A stretch of DNA of 64,000 nucleotides from an uncultured Clostridia bacterium (GCA_948676835.1 CAPOZU010000002.1:62001-126000); one strand, 5' to 3'; positions 45,966 to 54,336 are shown, counted from the stretch's first letter. Numbers and translations: made by a program. The notes: generated from the sequence alone by a model not told the origin.

Positions 45966-46502
45966 TTAAGCTTCTGGCTCAACTAATCCATAATTATTAG
46001 AATCTTTTAATTTAAATATTACATTTACTTTTCCTGTATCTACATTAACAAATGTAAAGAATATATTTCCTTTTCTTTCTGTTAATTTTATTTTTGCATC
46101 TTCTACAGAAATTGGTTTTAAATCATATGAAATAGATTTAACTATTTCATCTTCAACTTTGCTTTCTTCCACTCCACTTAAATTCATTTGTTTAATTGAA
46201 GAATCTTTTTGCATTTTTTCTTTTTTAGCTTTTGTTTTTCTTATTTGACCTTCTAATATATCTATATCTTTATCTATAGCAGCATATAAATCTTTATCTT
46301 CTGTTACTGCTTTATAAGACATTCCTTTAACTGAAACATACATTTCTGCGATTTCACTAGCAACATGTTCTTTTTTGATAGTAACAGTTGCATCTATTGT
46401 TTCTTCTCCAAAGTATTTTTCAATTCTTGTTAATTTTTTTTCAGCATATTCCTTAATTGCGTCTGTAGCTTTAAGTTCTTTTCCTGTAATTGTTATATTC
46501 AT
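45966..46502 (-). CDS. hpf: Ribosome hibernation promoting factor, long form
   Basis: A 178-residue protein that dimerises idle ribosomes. N-terminal S30AE domain (MNITITGKELKATDAIKEYAEKKLTRIEKYF, VTIKKE, YAAIDKDIDILEGQIRK), linker, and the C-terminal long-form domain (VKSISYDLKPISVEDAKIKL, VNVIFKLKDSNNYGLVEP). I start at ATG 46502 because GGAAG lies 8 bases upstream; the GTG at 46511 overlaps the site. Transcribed alone. Confidence 0.95.
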   Translation of the reverse strand: MNITITGKELKATDAIKEYAEKKLTRIEKYFGEETIDATVTIKKEHVASEIAEMYVSVKGMSYKAVTEDKDLYAAIDKDIDILEGQIRKTKAKKEKMQKDSSIKQMNLSGVEESKVEDEIVKSISYDLKPISVEDAKIKLTERKGNIFFTFVNVDTGKVNVIFKLKDSNNYGLVEPEA

Positions 46503-46586
46503 ATTACACACTTCCTTTTCTTTGTATTTGTGCTTTTATTATATAAATAATTTATATAATTTGCAAGTAATTTTTTGTTCACTTAT

Positions 46587-47315
46587 TTAAAATAACTTTT
46601 CTAATTTATATTCTTTATCTAATTTTTCATTTAAATAAATACTTGAAATTAATTCTAATTCTTTTTGACAGCTTTCTGAAAGTTCAAATGAAAATATTTT
46701 CTTAGGATCTGCTTTTAAAATATATATTATAGCATTTCTTGTAGCATCATTCATTTCAATACTTCCAGTATCTTGCTTGCTACAATTAGAACATTTAAAT
46801 CCATTGTCTTTTATACTGAAATACTTTAAATTTTCTTTATTCTTACAACAAACACACTCTCTTATGTTTGGCGTGAATCCTAATATTTTAAGTATTCTCA
46901 TTTTAAATATTGATGTAATAAAATCTAAGTTTTTATCTGTTTCTGAAATCATATAAAGCGTGTTTAAAAATAGTTTTAATGTATTAAAACTATTCTGATT
47001 TTCTGTTGTTACATCAGATACAATTTTGGTTATATATGTTGCATATGTTAGCTTATCCAAATCTGTTCTTATATTATAAAAAAGTTCTATTGTTTCACAA
47101 GAATTCATAGTATATGTTTCAGAACCTTTAAATAACATATATTCTCCAAAACACAAAAATTGACTTCCACTTAATAAAAGGCTTTTAGGTCTTCTTGATC
47201 CTTTTGCACTACACGAAATTTTACCCAAGTTAGGTGTTAAAAGTGTAAGCATTTTATCAAAATCGCCCATATTATTTTCTGATATTACAATCCCATTTAC
47301 CTTTACTTGCTTCAT
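46587..47315 (-). CDS. recO: DNA repair protein RecO
   Basis: A 242-residue recombination mediator that loads RecA with RecR. OB-fold N-terminus (VKVNGIVISENNMGDFDKMLTLLTPNLGKISCSAKGSRRPKS), helical middle with LKILGFTPNIRECVCC, and a zinc-ribbon-like Cys set (CVCCKNKENL... FKCSNCS). Its start lies 44 bases inside the preceding yqzL-like gene, with AGGTAACATTAG upstream, so expression is coupled. Part of the conserved era-recO block. Confidence 0.94.
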   Translation of the reverse strand: MKQVKVNGIVISENNMGDFDKMLTLLTPNLGKISCSAKGSRRPKSLLLSGSQFLCFGEYMLFKGSETYTMNSCETIELFYNIRTDLDKLTYATYITKIVSDVTTENQNSFNTLKLFLNTLYMISETDKNLDFITSIFKMRILKILGFTPNIRECVCCKNKENLKYFSIKDNGFKCSNCSKQDTGSIEMNDATRNAIIYILKADPKKIFSFELSESCQKELELISSIYLNEKLDKEYKLEKLF

Positions 47316-47424
47316 CTAATGTTACCTTCATAGTTTCTTCTATATTTTTTAATTCTTTAAATTCTAGATAAGAGTTTATACTACCAGTTTGCTTAAAAGT
47401 GTCCCATGCTAATTTCTTAATCAT
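47272..47424 (-). CDS. yqzL: YqzL-like small protein (50 aa)
   Basis: Reads MIKKLAWDTFKQTGSINSYLEFKELK... to CNIRK. The WxxFxxTGSIxxYLxFKE pattern matches the YqzL family, which sits between era and recO in Firmicutes, as here. GGAGGGG precedes the ATG at 47424. The frame overlaps recO by 44 bases. Confidence 0.8.
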   Translation of the reverse strand: MIKKLAWDTFKQTGSINSYLEFKELKNIEETMKVTLDEASKGKWDCNIRK

Positions 47425-47464
47425 AAAAGTCCCCTCCTTATCTAACTTTATCTTTTGTATAGTA

Positions 47465-48370
47465 TTATCCTTTAAGCTTGAATTTATTAACTATATTATC
47501 TTTTTCTTGCCAATCTTCTTTTACTTTAACCCAAACTTTTAAATTTATTTTTGAATCAAATTGTTTTTCTAAATCCTGTCTTGCATATGTAGCAATTTTC
47601 TTTAACAGATTTCCACCTTTTCCAATTATAATTCCCTTATGAGATTCTCTTAAGCAATATATTGTTGCACTAATATCATATATTTGCTCACCTTTGCTAG
47701 TTAATCTATCTTTAAATTCTTCTACTTCTATGTAAATCCCATGTGGTACTTCATCATTTAAAAACTTTAAAGCTTTTTCTCTTATTGCTTCTTCTGCCAT
47801 TTGTCTCATTGTTTGATCTGTATATTCATCATCTGCATAATATCTTGGACCTTCTGGTAATAATTTTAATACTTCAGCAATAATATTATCTATACCATCT
47901 TTTTTAGTAGCAGATATCGGAATTACAGCACTAAAGTTGTACTCTTTACTATATAAATTTATTAAATTTAATAATTTGTCTTTTTGTATTAAATCAATCT
48001 TATTTATTACTAGTATACACGGTTTCTTGCTTTCTATTATTTTATCTAGAATTCTTCTATCTCCTCTTCCTATTTCAGTAGAATCTGCTTCTATTAAAAA
48101 TAATATAACATCAACTTCAGAGAACATTGTAAAAGCAGTATCTACCATAGTTTGCCCTAATTTTGTTTTTGGTTTATGAATGCCTGGTGTATCTGTAATT
48201 ATTATTTGATAATTATCATCATTTAAAATTGCTTTTATTGCTGTTCTTGTAGTTTGAACTTTGTTTGCAGTTATAGCAATTTTTTCTTTTGCCAAACTAT
48301 TTAACAAAGTAGACTTTCCTACATTTGTTCTACCTACTAGTGATACAAATCCTGATTTAAACTCTCCCAT
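47465..48370 (-). CDS. era: GTPase Era
   Basis: A 301-residue essential GTPase for 16S rRNA and 30S maturation. G1 GRTNVGKSTLLNSL, G2/TTR region KVQTTRTAI, G3 DTPGIHKPK, G4 NKID, then the C-terminal KH domain (IIIGKGGNLLKKIATYARQDLEKQ, LKVWVKVKEDW). The ribosome site AGGAGG is 26 bases upstream of the ATG with a TTAGC/GCTAA hairpin between them. Follows DUF3048, precedes yqzL-recO. Confidence 0.97.
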   Translation of the reverse strand: MGEFKSGFVSLVGRTNVGKSTLLNSLAKEKIAITANKVQTTRTAIKAILNDDNYQIIITDTPGIHKPKTKLGQTMVDTAFTMFSEVDVILFLIEADSTEIGRGDRRILDKIIESKKPCILVINKIDLIQKDKLLNLINLYSKEYNFSAVIPISATKKDGIDNIIAEVLKLLPEGPRYYADDEYTDQTMRQMAEEAIREKALKFLNDEVPHGIYIEVEEFKDRLTSKGEQIYDISATIYCLRESHKGIIIGKGGNLLKKIATYARQDLEKQFDSKINLKVWVKVKEDWQEKDNIVNKFKLKG

Positions 48371-48381
48371 TTTTATAAATT

Positions 48382-48396
48382 TTAGCTTTTAGCTAA
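48382..48396 (-). promoter_or_regulatory. Hairpin between ribosome site and era start
   Basis: TTAGC, loop TAAAA, GCTAA directly after AGGAGG (48402-48397). If folded it cuts the effective distance to the ATG from 26 to 11 bases. Confidence 0.4.
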
Positions 48397-48404
48397 TCCT
48401 CCTA

Positions 48405-49517
48405 TTATTCTATAACCACATTACTGTCGATTGGACACACATTAACCCATGTATTTCCATCATTTACATTTATTTCATTACCATCTAAATCTACATATTT
48501 AGTTTGTGATTTTCTATCAGATTTATTACATTTGATTTTTATTGCTTTTCCATTTGTAATATAATATCCATCTAAGTTTCCAACTGTTACAACATCTTGT
48601 CTTCCTTTATTTTCTCCATCATCTAAAGTATAGTTTTCAGCAAATGTAATTATAATATTTTTTGTTGTAATATTTTCTTTTGACATTTCATCAGACATAA
48701 CTTTGCCTTTTGAATATCTTGTATATCTTTTTGTTTTCTCATTATATTCATATTTTACTTTATGACTTGATGTATATGGAATTGTAATTGTATTTGCTAC
48801 AATTGCATTTTCTTTTTCTAAATTAATTTCTTCTGAACTATAATTTAAAACACTTTTTTGATTCGAAGTTGTTTTATAACCTTTATCCTTAGCAATTTTA
48901 AGAATTGACGCTGTATTGGTATATGCATTATGTGGAGCCTTTTTATGTGTTGCTCTCCAATATAATGAACTTCCTGTTCTTGCTTTACCTGTATCATATG
49001 CTTGTCCATTTATATTATTAATTCCATATTTTTGTATTGCTTCACCTGCTTGTGGGCTCATTCCTAAATGTGCATATATTGCATCATTTTCCATTGCATA
49101 ATCTAAGAAATAATGTCTTGAGCTTCTAATTGGTCCAACTTGATCAGCATCTTTTCCTTTAAATAATGCCATTAATCTTGTTTCTCCACCTTCTACAATT
49201 ATTTCATAAACCATATATGTAGAATTTATAGAAGCTTGTGGTTGGGCATTTTTATTGTTATCTATCATAAAAGCAATTGGTCTATCCGCACCATTAAATA
49301 TTTTTATATTAGAATTTACTTCTAAATCTGGCTCTTTTTCTTTATCATCATTTGATACTTGTTCCGTTTCAAGATTTGCAACATCTTCACCATTGCTAAC
49401 AGTATTTTCTTCTGGCTTTATAGTAGACAACATATATATTGCAATTACTACTAGAATTACAACAATAACAGCCAATAGCATATTTTCTCTTTTTTTACTC
49501 TTTTTTCCTTTTTTCAT
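48405..49517 (-). CDS. DUF3048 (YerB-like) lipoprotein-like/secreted protein
   Basis: A 370-residue protein with a basic start, one N-terminal membrane helix (about residues 13-30), an acidic linker and the DUF3048 domain: RPIAFMIDNNKNAQPQASINSTYMVYE, EGGETRLMALFKG, QVGPIRSSRHYFLDYAMENDAIYAHLGMSP and the second half YSKGKVM...GRQDVVTVGNL. The family is widespread in Firmicutes and probably acts in the envelope; exact role unknown. AAAGGAG before the ATG. It is inserted between dgkA and era, an unusual position. Confidence 0.88.
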   Translation of the reverse strand: MKKGKKSKKRENMLLAVIVVILVVIAIYMLSTIKPEENTVSNGEDVANLETEQVSNDDKEKEPDLEVNSNIKIFNGADRPIAFMIDNNKNAQPQASINSTYMVYEIIVEGGETRLMALFKGKDADQVGPIRSSRHYFLDYAMENDAIYAHLGMSPQAGEAIQKYGINNINGQAYDTGKARTGSSLYWRATHKKAPHNAYTNTASILKIAKDKGYKTTSNQKSVLNYSSEEINLEKENAIVANTITIPYTSSHKVKYEYNEKTKRYTRYSKGKVMSDEMSKENITTKNIIITFAENYTLDDGENKGRQDVVTVGNLDGYYITNGKAIKIKCNKSDRKSQTKYVDLDGNEINVNDGNTWVNVCPIDSNVVIE

Positions 49518-49572
49518 ATGTAACTCCTTTTACTATATTATTTATTATTTTTTTGCCCATAAATCAATTATT

Positions 49573-49947
49573 TCAAGCAATTTCTAAAATTTTTGGTAAA
49601 AAAATTAATATTCCAATAATTACTGAGGCAAATGATACTAAAGTAACAGCTCCTGCCGCAATATCTTTTGCTATTTTTGCACTTTCATTATATTCTGTTG
49701 TTATCATATCAACAACAATCTCAATTGTTGTATTAAATAATTCAGAAAAAAATACCATAAATATAACTAATACTATTATTGCCCATTCTGTATATGTAAT
49801 TTTTAATAAAAAACTAATAACAATTACTATAATACTAATTATTAGTTGTATTTTTAAATTTCTTTGAGTTTTAAGTGTATATTTTACTCCATTTAATGCA
49901 TTTTTTAATGCTGAAATAAAATTTTTATTTTTCCATTTATTATTCAT
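49573..49947 (-). CDS. dgkA: Diacylglycerol/undecaprenol kinase family protein
   Basis: A 124-residue integral-membrane kinase with three helices. Family marks: ALNGVKYTLKTQRNLKIQLIIS, VFFSELFNTTIEIVVDMITTEYN (the NTTIE-VD active site) and AKIAKDIAAGAVTLVS. In Gram-positives the enzyme usually recycles undecaprenol. Starts 7 bases after ybeY with a weak ribosome site, consistent with coupling. Conserved neighbour of ybeY and era. Confidence 0.93.
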   Translation of the reverse strand: MNNKWKNKNFISALKNALNGVKYTLKTQRNLKIQLIISIIVIVISFLLKITYTEWAIIVLVIFMVFFSELFNTTIEIVVDMITTEYNESAKIAKDIAAGAVTLVSFASVIIGILIFLPKILEIA

Positions 49948-49954
49948 AGCTTAA

Positions 49955-50422
49955 CTAATCCCTTACAATATTTAGTTGTTCTAGAACATTCTCTTCCTTA
50001 GCCCTCATTATAATCTTGTCCTCTTCTTTTATATGATCTTCTCCCATTAAATGATAAAAACCATGTACTAACATATAGCTAAGTTCTCTTTCAAAACTAT
50101 GTCCATATTCTATAGCTTGCTCTTTTACTCTTTCTATTGATATAACAATATCTCCAAGAGCCTCTTCATATTCTAAGTTTTTTAGATTTGCAATTTCATT
50201 TTTTTCAAACATTGGAAATGAAAGTACATCTGTTTCTTTATCAATATTTCTATATTGTTTATTTAATTCTCTTATATTTTCAGGATTTGTTAATGTTACA
50301 CTGATATATAACTTAAAATCATTCATATTTTCTATTTCAAAACATTTTGTAAGAATTTTTTCTATTAAATCATTCCACTCTTTATTTTCTTCTAATTCTA
50401 AATACTCGATTTCTGCTTTCAT
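49955..50422 (-). CDS. ybeY: Endoribonuclease YbeY (rRNA maturation)
   Basis: A 155-residue zinc-dependent RNase for 16S rRNA 3' end processing. Signatures: TLTNPENIRELNKQYRNIDKETDVLSFPM and the metal site HGFYHLMGEDH (three His). AAGAGG before the ATG. Neighbour of dgkA as usual. Confidence 0.96.
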   Translation of the reverse strand: MKAEIEYLELEENKEWNDLIEKILTKCFEIENMNDFKLYISVTLTNPENIRELNKQYRNIDKETDVLSFPMFEKNEIANLKNLEYEEALGDIVISIERVKEQAIEYGHSFERELSYMLVHGFYHLMGEDHIKEEDKIIMRAKEENVLEQLNIVRD

Positions 50423-50437
50423 AAAAACCTCTTATAA

Positions 50438-51631
50438 TTATAATTTTGTAAAATATCCATCCAAAGTTTTTCTTGAGTTCTTTAATTTTTTCATTACACC
50501 TAAATCACATAATTTGTCTTTATAAAATTTTCTTACGTCTGCATATTTTTCATATTCATAAGATGTATCATGCAATTCTCTTCTTAAAGATAATATCTCT
50601 TTTTCTTTATCTGAATTTGATTTACTATATGCATCCCAAAATTTTTTATATGCATCTCTCTCAGCTGGTTTATCCCAATAAACTTTTGTTGATAATAATT
50701 TAACATTATAATCTTCAATAAGTTTTAATAGCATTTTATAAACTTCTTCTTTTTTCGTTTTTATTTTTGTAGTTGATATTAAATTTCTTGTATCTCTAAG
50801 TAATTTATTGTAGCATTGTTCAGCTGCAACAAGTGGCAAAGAGTGTGTAAATAGCACTCTACTTAATCCTAGTAAAATCATATTCTTTTCTAGGAAATCT
50901 CTTTCGTCTAATTTACCAACAATAAATTTCTCATATTCTTCATATTCATCAAGTATTTTTGAATACTTTTCTTTACCTTCAAGTTCTATTTTTATTGGTA
51001 AAACATTTTTTATATAATCTTCTAATGTTAAGAAAATATTTTTATAAATTTCTAACTGATTTATTCTTGTAGCTTTTAGTCCATCAGCTAATTTTACAGA
51101 ATAATTCTTTAATATTCCTTTATATAGGCTATCTATTCTTTCCACATATATTGGAGTATATTTTTTTAATATTTTTTCCTTATTATTAGCAGACAAACTT
51201 TGATAATCTAAATCTAATAAAAATTTTTGTTTTCTATATTTATACTCTAAATATTCTGTTTCTTTTAAATGCACCACATTATAGTAATTTGCAAGTGCAT
51301 TTCTTTCAAAATCTGATGCTGTATTATTTTTTACTTTTTTATATATTGAATCCATTATATGTTTATCTATAGATTCTAAATATAATGTAAAACTTTCTTC
51401 GTATCTATTTTTTAGTTGGGCTGTTTTAGTAACATCATTTGCTTGTTCAGAAATTTTGAATTGTTCATAAGCTTTTACAGTACTACTTCTTTTTAAATTT
51501 ATCATCATTCCATTAATACCAATTCTTGTAGGTATTAATAATTTCGTTAAAGTATCTGATACTTTATTGAAAAAGGTTGTATCTTTTGAAATAACTTTTA
51601 AACTTCTCTCTTCAACCACTTTTATTTTCAC
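50438..51631 (-). CDS. Unknown 397-aa protein in the usual place of phoH
   Basis: A soluble, helix-rich, strongly charged protein (many Lys, Glu, Tyr) with possible coiled coils (KYRKQKFLLDLDYQSL, SLRRELHDTSYEYEKYADVRKFY). It has no P-loop, so it is not PhoH, which normally lies between yqfD and ybeY. No family recognised. The start is GTG at 51631, or a GTG four codons later with GGG about 11 bases upstream. It is tightly packed: 15 bases from ybeY and 8 from yqfD, so it is co-expressed with sporulation and rRNA-processing genes. Confidence 0.6.
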   Translation of the reverse strand: MKIKVVEERSLKVISKDTTFFNKVSDTLTKLLIPTRIGINGMMINLKRSSTVKAYEQFKISEQANDVTKTAQLKNRYEESFTLYLESIDKHIMDSIYKKVKNNTASDFERNALANYYNVVHLKETEYLEYKYRKQKFLLDLDYQSLSANNKEKILKKYTPIYVERIDSLYKGILKNYSVKLADGLKATRINQLEIYKNIFLTLEDYIKNVLPIKIELEGKEKYSKILDEYEEYEKFIVGKLDERDFLEKNMILLGLSRVLFTHSLPLVAAEQCYNKLLRDTRNLISTTKIKTKKEEVYKMLLKLIEDYNVKLLSTKVYWDKPAERDAYKKFWDAYSKSNSDKEKEILSLRRELHDTSYEYEKYADVRKFYKDKLCDLGVMKKLKNSRKTLDGYFTKL

Positions 51632-51639
51632 CCTTTCAT

Positions 51640-52824
51640 CTAATTTATTTTAACTTTTGTACCGATATCTTCTTTTATTTCATAAGTTAATTTAACACGC
51701 ATTCCATCTGGCTCTTTAGTTGCTTCTACATCTTTTGTTTTGTTTTCATAATTTGATATATTATATTCATTTTGCATTTCTTCTTCTAATTCTTTTTCCA
51801 ATTTGTCTTTTAATTCAATTTCTGAATATTCTACAAGTTCACTTTTTATTTCTTTATATTCAGTTTTTTTGATTTCGATTGGTAAATAAAAATTAGAAAA
51901 TAGCCTAATTCTATTACTCGAATATATTGTATCATAATTTTCGAAATTTGAAAGCTTTTTATTTAAATTTATTTTAAAATTATTTATACAAATTTCTCTC
52001 TTTATTTCCATATTTCCAGTTTCTACTTTTTTTGTTTGCATAAATTCTTCTTTTTTCTCTTTTTGCAAGTTTATACTACCAGTTACTATTGCATCTGCAT
52101 GAACATTTCTATTTCCTAAATGAACACCTTCCATCACTCCTTCAACTAATAGATCTCCTTCTTTTACTTCATCTCCAACTTCTACTCTTGCAGTTCCACT
52201 ATGTACAACTAATTTTGAAATTGTAGCATCACGATTTGCTACAATATTGCATATTTCGTTTTTATCTATAACTTCTGGAGTTTCAATTGATTCTTTAATA
52301 TTTATAATTGCATTTGTTCCTTTTAAAGTTATTCCTATCCAAGAAATATCATCTCTTTCTAGTCTTATCCCATTACTAATTTTATCTGTATCTATTTTCT
52401 TTTTTAATATTCCTTTTGTTATTCCATATTCAGAAACTAATTCTAGAATTTCTTCTTTTGCTATTTTTTCATTACCATTAATTTCTATATTCCAAACAAA
52501 TTTTGTTGATATAAAAATAAAAATTGCAATTACTAAAATAGCAATTGCAAATACTTTTCTTTTTCTATATTTATTTATAAAGAATGGTATTCCACTTTTT
52601 TTATCTATTTTTATTTTACATTTAGTTCTTTTTGCAATATGTCTAATATCTTTAAAATCTGATTTTAAAATTTTAATTTTTAAATATGTACTATTTTCTC
52701 TTTCAATATCAAGTAAGACAATATTATTACTTCTACATATATTTATAAATCTTTCTACAAAAAATCCTTCTATAATAACTGTTACATAGCCAGAAAAAAG
52801 CATATAAATCCATCTAAAAATCAT
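51640..52824 (-). CDS. yqfD: Sporulation protein YqfD
   Basis: A 394-residue membrane protein of the forespore/mother-cell channel-associated family. Features: FFVERFINICRSNNIVLLDIERE, DFKDIRHIAKRTKCKIKIDKKSGIPFFINKYRKRKVF, a membrane helix (about residues 92-110), IEINGNEKIAKEEILELV, and KGTNAIINIKESIETPEVIDKNEICNIVA...SGTARVEVGDEVKEGDLLVEGVMEG. GAGGAG before the ATG. Directly follows yqfC. Confidence 0.94.
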   Translation of the reverse strand: MIFRWIYMLFSGYVTVIIEGFFVERFINICRSNNIVLLDIERENSTYLKIKILKSDFKDIRHIAKRTKCKIKIDKKSGIPFFINKYRKRKVFAIAILVIAIFIFISTKFVWNIEINGNEKIAKEEILELVSEYGITKGILKKKIDTDKISNGIRLERDDISWIGITLKGTNAIINIKESIETPEVIDKNEICNIVANRDATISKLVVHSGTARVEVGDEVKEGDLLVEGVMEGVHLGNRNVHADAIVTGSINLQKEKKEEFMQTKKVETGNMEIKREICINNFKINLNKKLSNFENYDTIYSSNRIRLFSNFYLPIEIKKTEYKEIKSELVEYSEIELKDKLEKELEEEMQNEYNISNYENKTKDVEATKEPDGMRVKLTYEIKEDIGTKVKIN

Positions 52825-52830
52825 AACAAG

Positions 52831-53112
52831 TTACTCCTCTATATTTTTTCTATTTTCAAAATCTAAACTTTCTATTTTCCCACTTACCAAAATATCATTA
52901 TCTGTCATTTGATTTAGTTTTAAATTAAAACCATTTATATTAATATTTCCTGCTGCTGTACTTATTCTTGCAAAATAATCTTCATATTCTAAGATTCCTT
53001 TAAAGTTTTCGATCATAATTTCATCAAATCCTGTTATTGTTATCTTTGGAATATTAGAAATCACTTCTCTTGGAATTTCTAAAAATTTACTAACTCTACT
53101 ATAATCTTTCAT
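52831..53112 (-). CDS. yqfC: Sporulation protein YqfC
   Basis: A 93-residue YabP/YqfC-family protein (FLEIPREVISNIPKITITGFDEIMIENFKGILEYED, KLNQMTDNDILVSGKIESLDFE). I start at ATG 53112 (MKDYSRVSKF) because AGAGG lies about 11 bases upstream; the ATG at 53166 would add an unrelated 18 residues. Genes of this pair act in mother-cell-directed spore assembly. Six bases before yqfD. Confidence 0.92.
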   Translation of the reverse strand: MKDYSRVSKFLEIPREVISNIPKITITGFDEIMIENFKGILEYEDYFARISTAAGNININGFNLKLNQMTDNDILVSGKIESLDFENRKNIEE

Positions 53113-53169
53113 AAAACAAAAACCTCTCTTTTTATTTATATATTCAAAAAGAAAGGTTTTATTCATAAA

Positions 53170-53700
53170 TTATTCACTTAAAATTGATTTTATATCTTCA
53201 TCTTCTCTAAGTCTAGGTGATATGTATTCTAATACTTTATTTTTTCCTTTGCTAACAGCGGCAATTGCAACGTCTTTATCATCTCTCATTCTAAAACTTG
53301 CATATTTTAGAATGATTGGTTTATTAGAAACTGCTGCTAAAACAACATCTTTATCATCTCTTAAAGCTTTACTTGCATAATATAATACTTGACCATCATT
53401 TTTACTTGCTGCTAGTAATACATCTTTATCTGCTCTTAATTTTTCACTAGCATAGCAACAAGTCCATCCTGCTTGAGAAACAGCTTCAATCAAAACTTCT
53501 TTATCATTTTTTAATCTATCACTTGCAAATTCTAAAGCTCCACCATCAACTTTAACAGCTGTTAATATAACTTCTTTATCATCACGAATTTGTTCATTAG
53601 CCCATTCAATTAATGTTGGTCTTGTTTTTACTAATTCCAAATAATATTCTCTATCATTTGTTTTCTCTTTTGCTTCTATTTCTTCAGGACTATCTGCCAT
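53170..53700 (-). CDS. DUF4116 repeat protein
   Basis: A 176-residue cytoplasmic helical-repeat protein with four to five DUF4116 units, each like (A/Y)ASxxLRxDKDVVLAAVSxxG(A/xx)(L/I)xYAS. The family is known from many bacteria without a settled function. AAGGAG before the ATG, 11 bases after the signal peptidase stop. Co-directional with the sipW-like and coiled-coil genes, so probably in one transcript. Confidence 0.82.
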   Translation of the reverse strand: MADSPEEIEAKEKTNDREYYLELVKTRPTLIEWANEQIRDDKEVILTAVKVDGGALEFASDRLKNDKEVLIEAVSQAGWTCCYASEKLRADKDVLLAASKNDGQVLYYASKALRDDKDVVLAAVSNKPIILKYASFRMRDDKDVAIAAVSKGKNKVLEYISPRLREDEDIKSILSE

Positions 53701-53711
53701 AAATATTCTCC

Positions 53712-54336
53712 TTAAAAATAAAAATCTGATTTTTTTTCATATCTTTCTCTAGCTAATTTTCTAGAGATTTTTCTTTCTTTTACTCTTATATCATATATCA
53801 AAATTGAAATTAAAGTTATTATACAAAAACTAAAAAATATTTTATTTTTTAATATACTCACAATTTTACCAAATTTAGGCATTACTAAAATTACTTTTCC
53901 TATAACCTGATTATATGTAACAACATTTTCATCTTCAATATTGTTACTATCGCCCTTAGTAACAAATCCATAATCATCACCTAAGTTTACTATTCTTGAG
54001 ATTCTATGAGTAATAATATTTCCGATTATTATCTGTAAAAGTAATTATATTACCTACTTTATATTTATTACTTGCATATCCTCTTTTTACAATAATAATA
54101 TCATTTACACTCATCTTTGGCTTCATACTTTCAGATGTTACTGTGTAAATAGCATTATTAAAAAAACTAGGAACTTCGTTTGAATTTCCTAGTTCCAAAG
54201 TAATTAAAAATAAACTAAATATCATTGTAAATATTAAAAGTAAATATAAAAATATAGTAAAAATCTTTTTTAATTTCTTATTTCTTTTTACTCTTTTTGA
54301 TATCACTTCTGGTTCATATCTCATTTTTATCCTCAC
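53712..54336 (-). CDS. SipW-like signal peptidase I with a +1 frameshift at codon 105
   Basis: An ER-type (SipW-class) signal peptidase of about 207 residues once read through. The zero frame gives a cytoplasmic start, membrane helix (about residues 26-48), AIYTVTSESMKPKMSVNDIIIVKRG with the catalytic Ser of SxSM, and GNIITFTDNN, then CGG (54024-54022) and an early stop. Skipping C restores GNIITHRISRIV, with the THR(I/V) His of this class, then GDDYGFVTKGDSNN, YNQVIGKVILVMPKFGKI, a second membrane helix and a charged tail to 53712. Zero frame has Ser but no His; the fused product has both. Its ATG overlaps the TGA of the coiled-coil gene (ATGA), so translation is coupled. Probably serves the surface proteins nearby. 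Confidence 0.88.
54021..54024 (-). other. CGGA recoding site in the signal peptidase gene
   Basis: AAT CGG AAA becomes AAT (C) GGA AAT ATT ATT ACT CAT. The shift separates the catalytic Ser (before) from the catalytic His (after). Confidence 0.78.

Noticed and set aside
1752..54024. Treating the six broken frames as pseudogenes
   Set aside because: Everything on both sides of each break is intact, the same codon (CGG) is at all six, and no other kind of lesion occurs in these genes. Decay would give varied stops and indels.
1752..54024. Systematic sequencing or assembly insertion of C before GGA/GGT
   Set aside because: Not excluded, but less likely: GGA and GGT are very common here and only six carry the extra C, always in frame with a Gly codon. 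Raw reads would settle it. Kept as the main alternative.
1752..54024. Classical P-site slippage motif or prfB-like stimulators
   Set aside because: Preceding codons differ at all six sites, most cannot re-pair in the +1 frame, and only one site has an SD-like AGGAG at a suitable distance.
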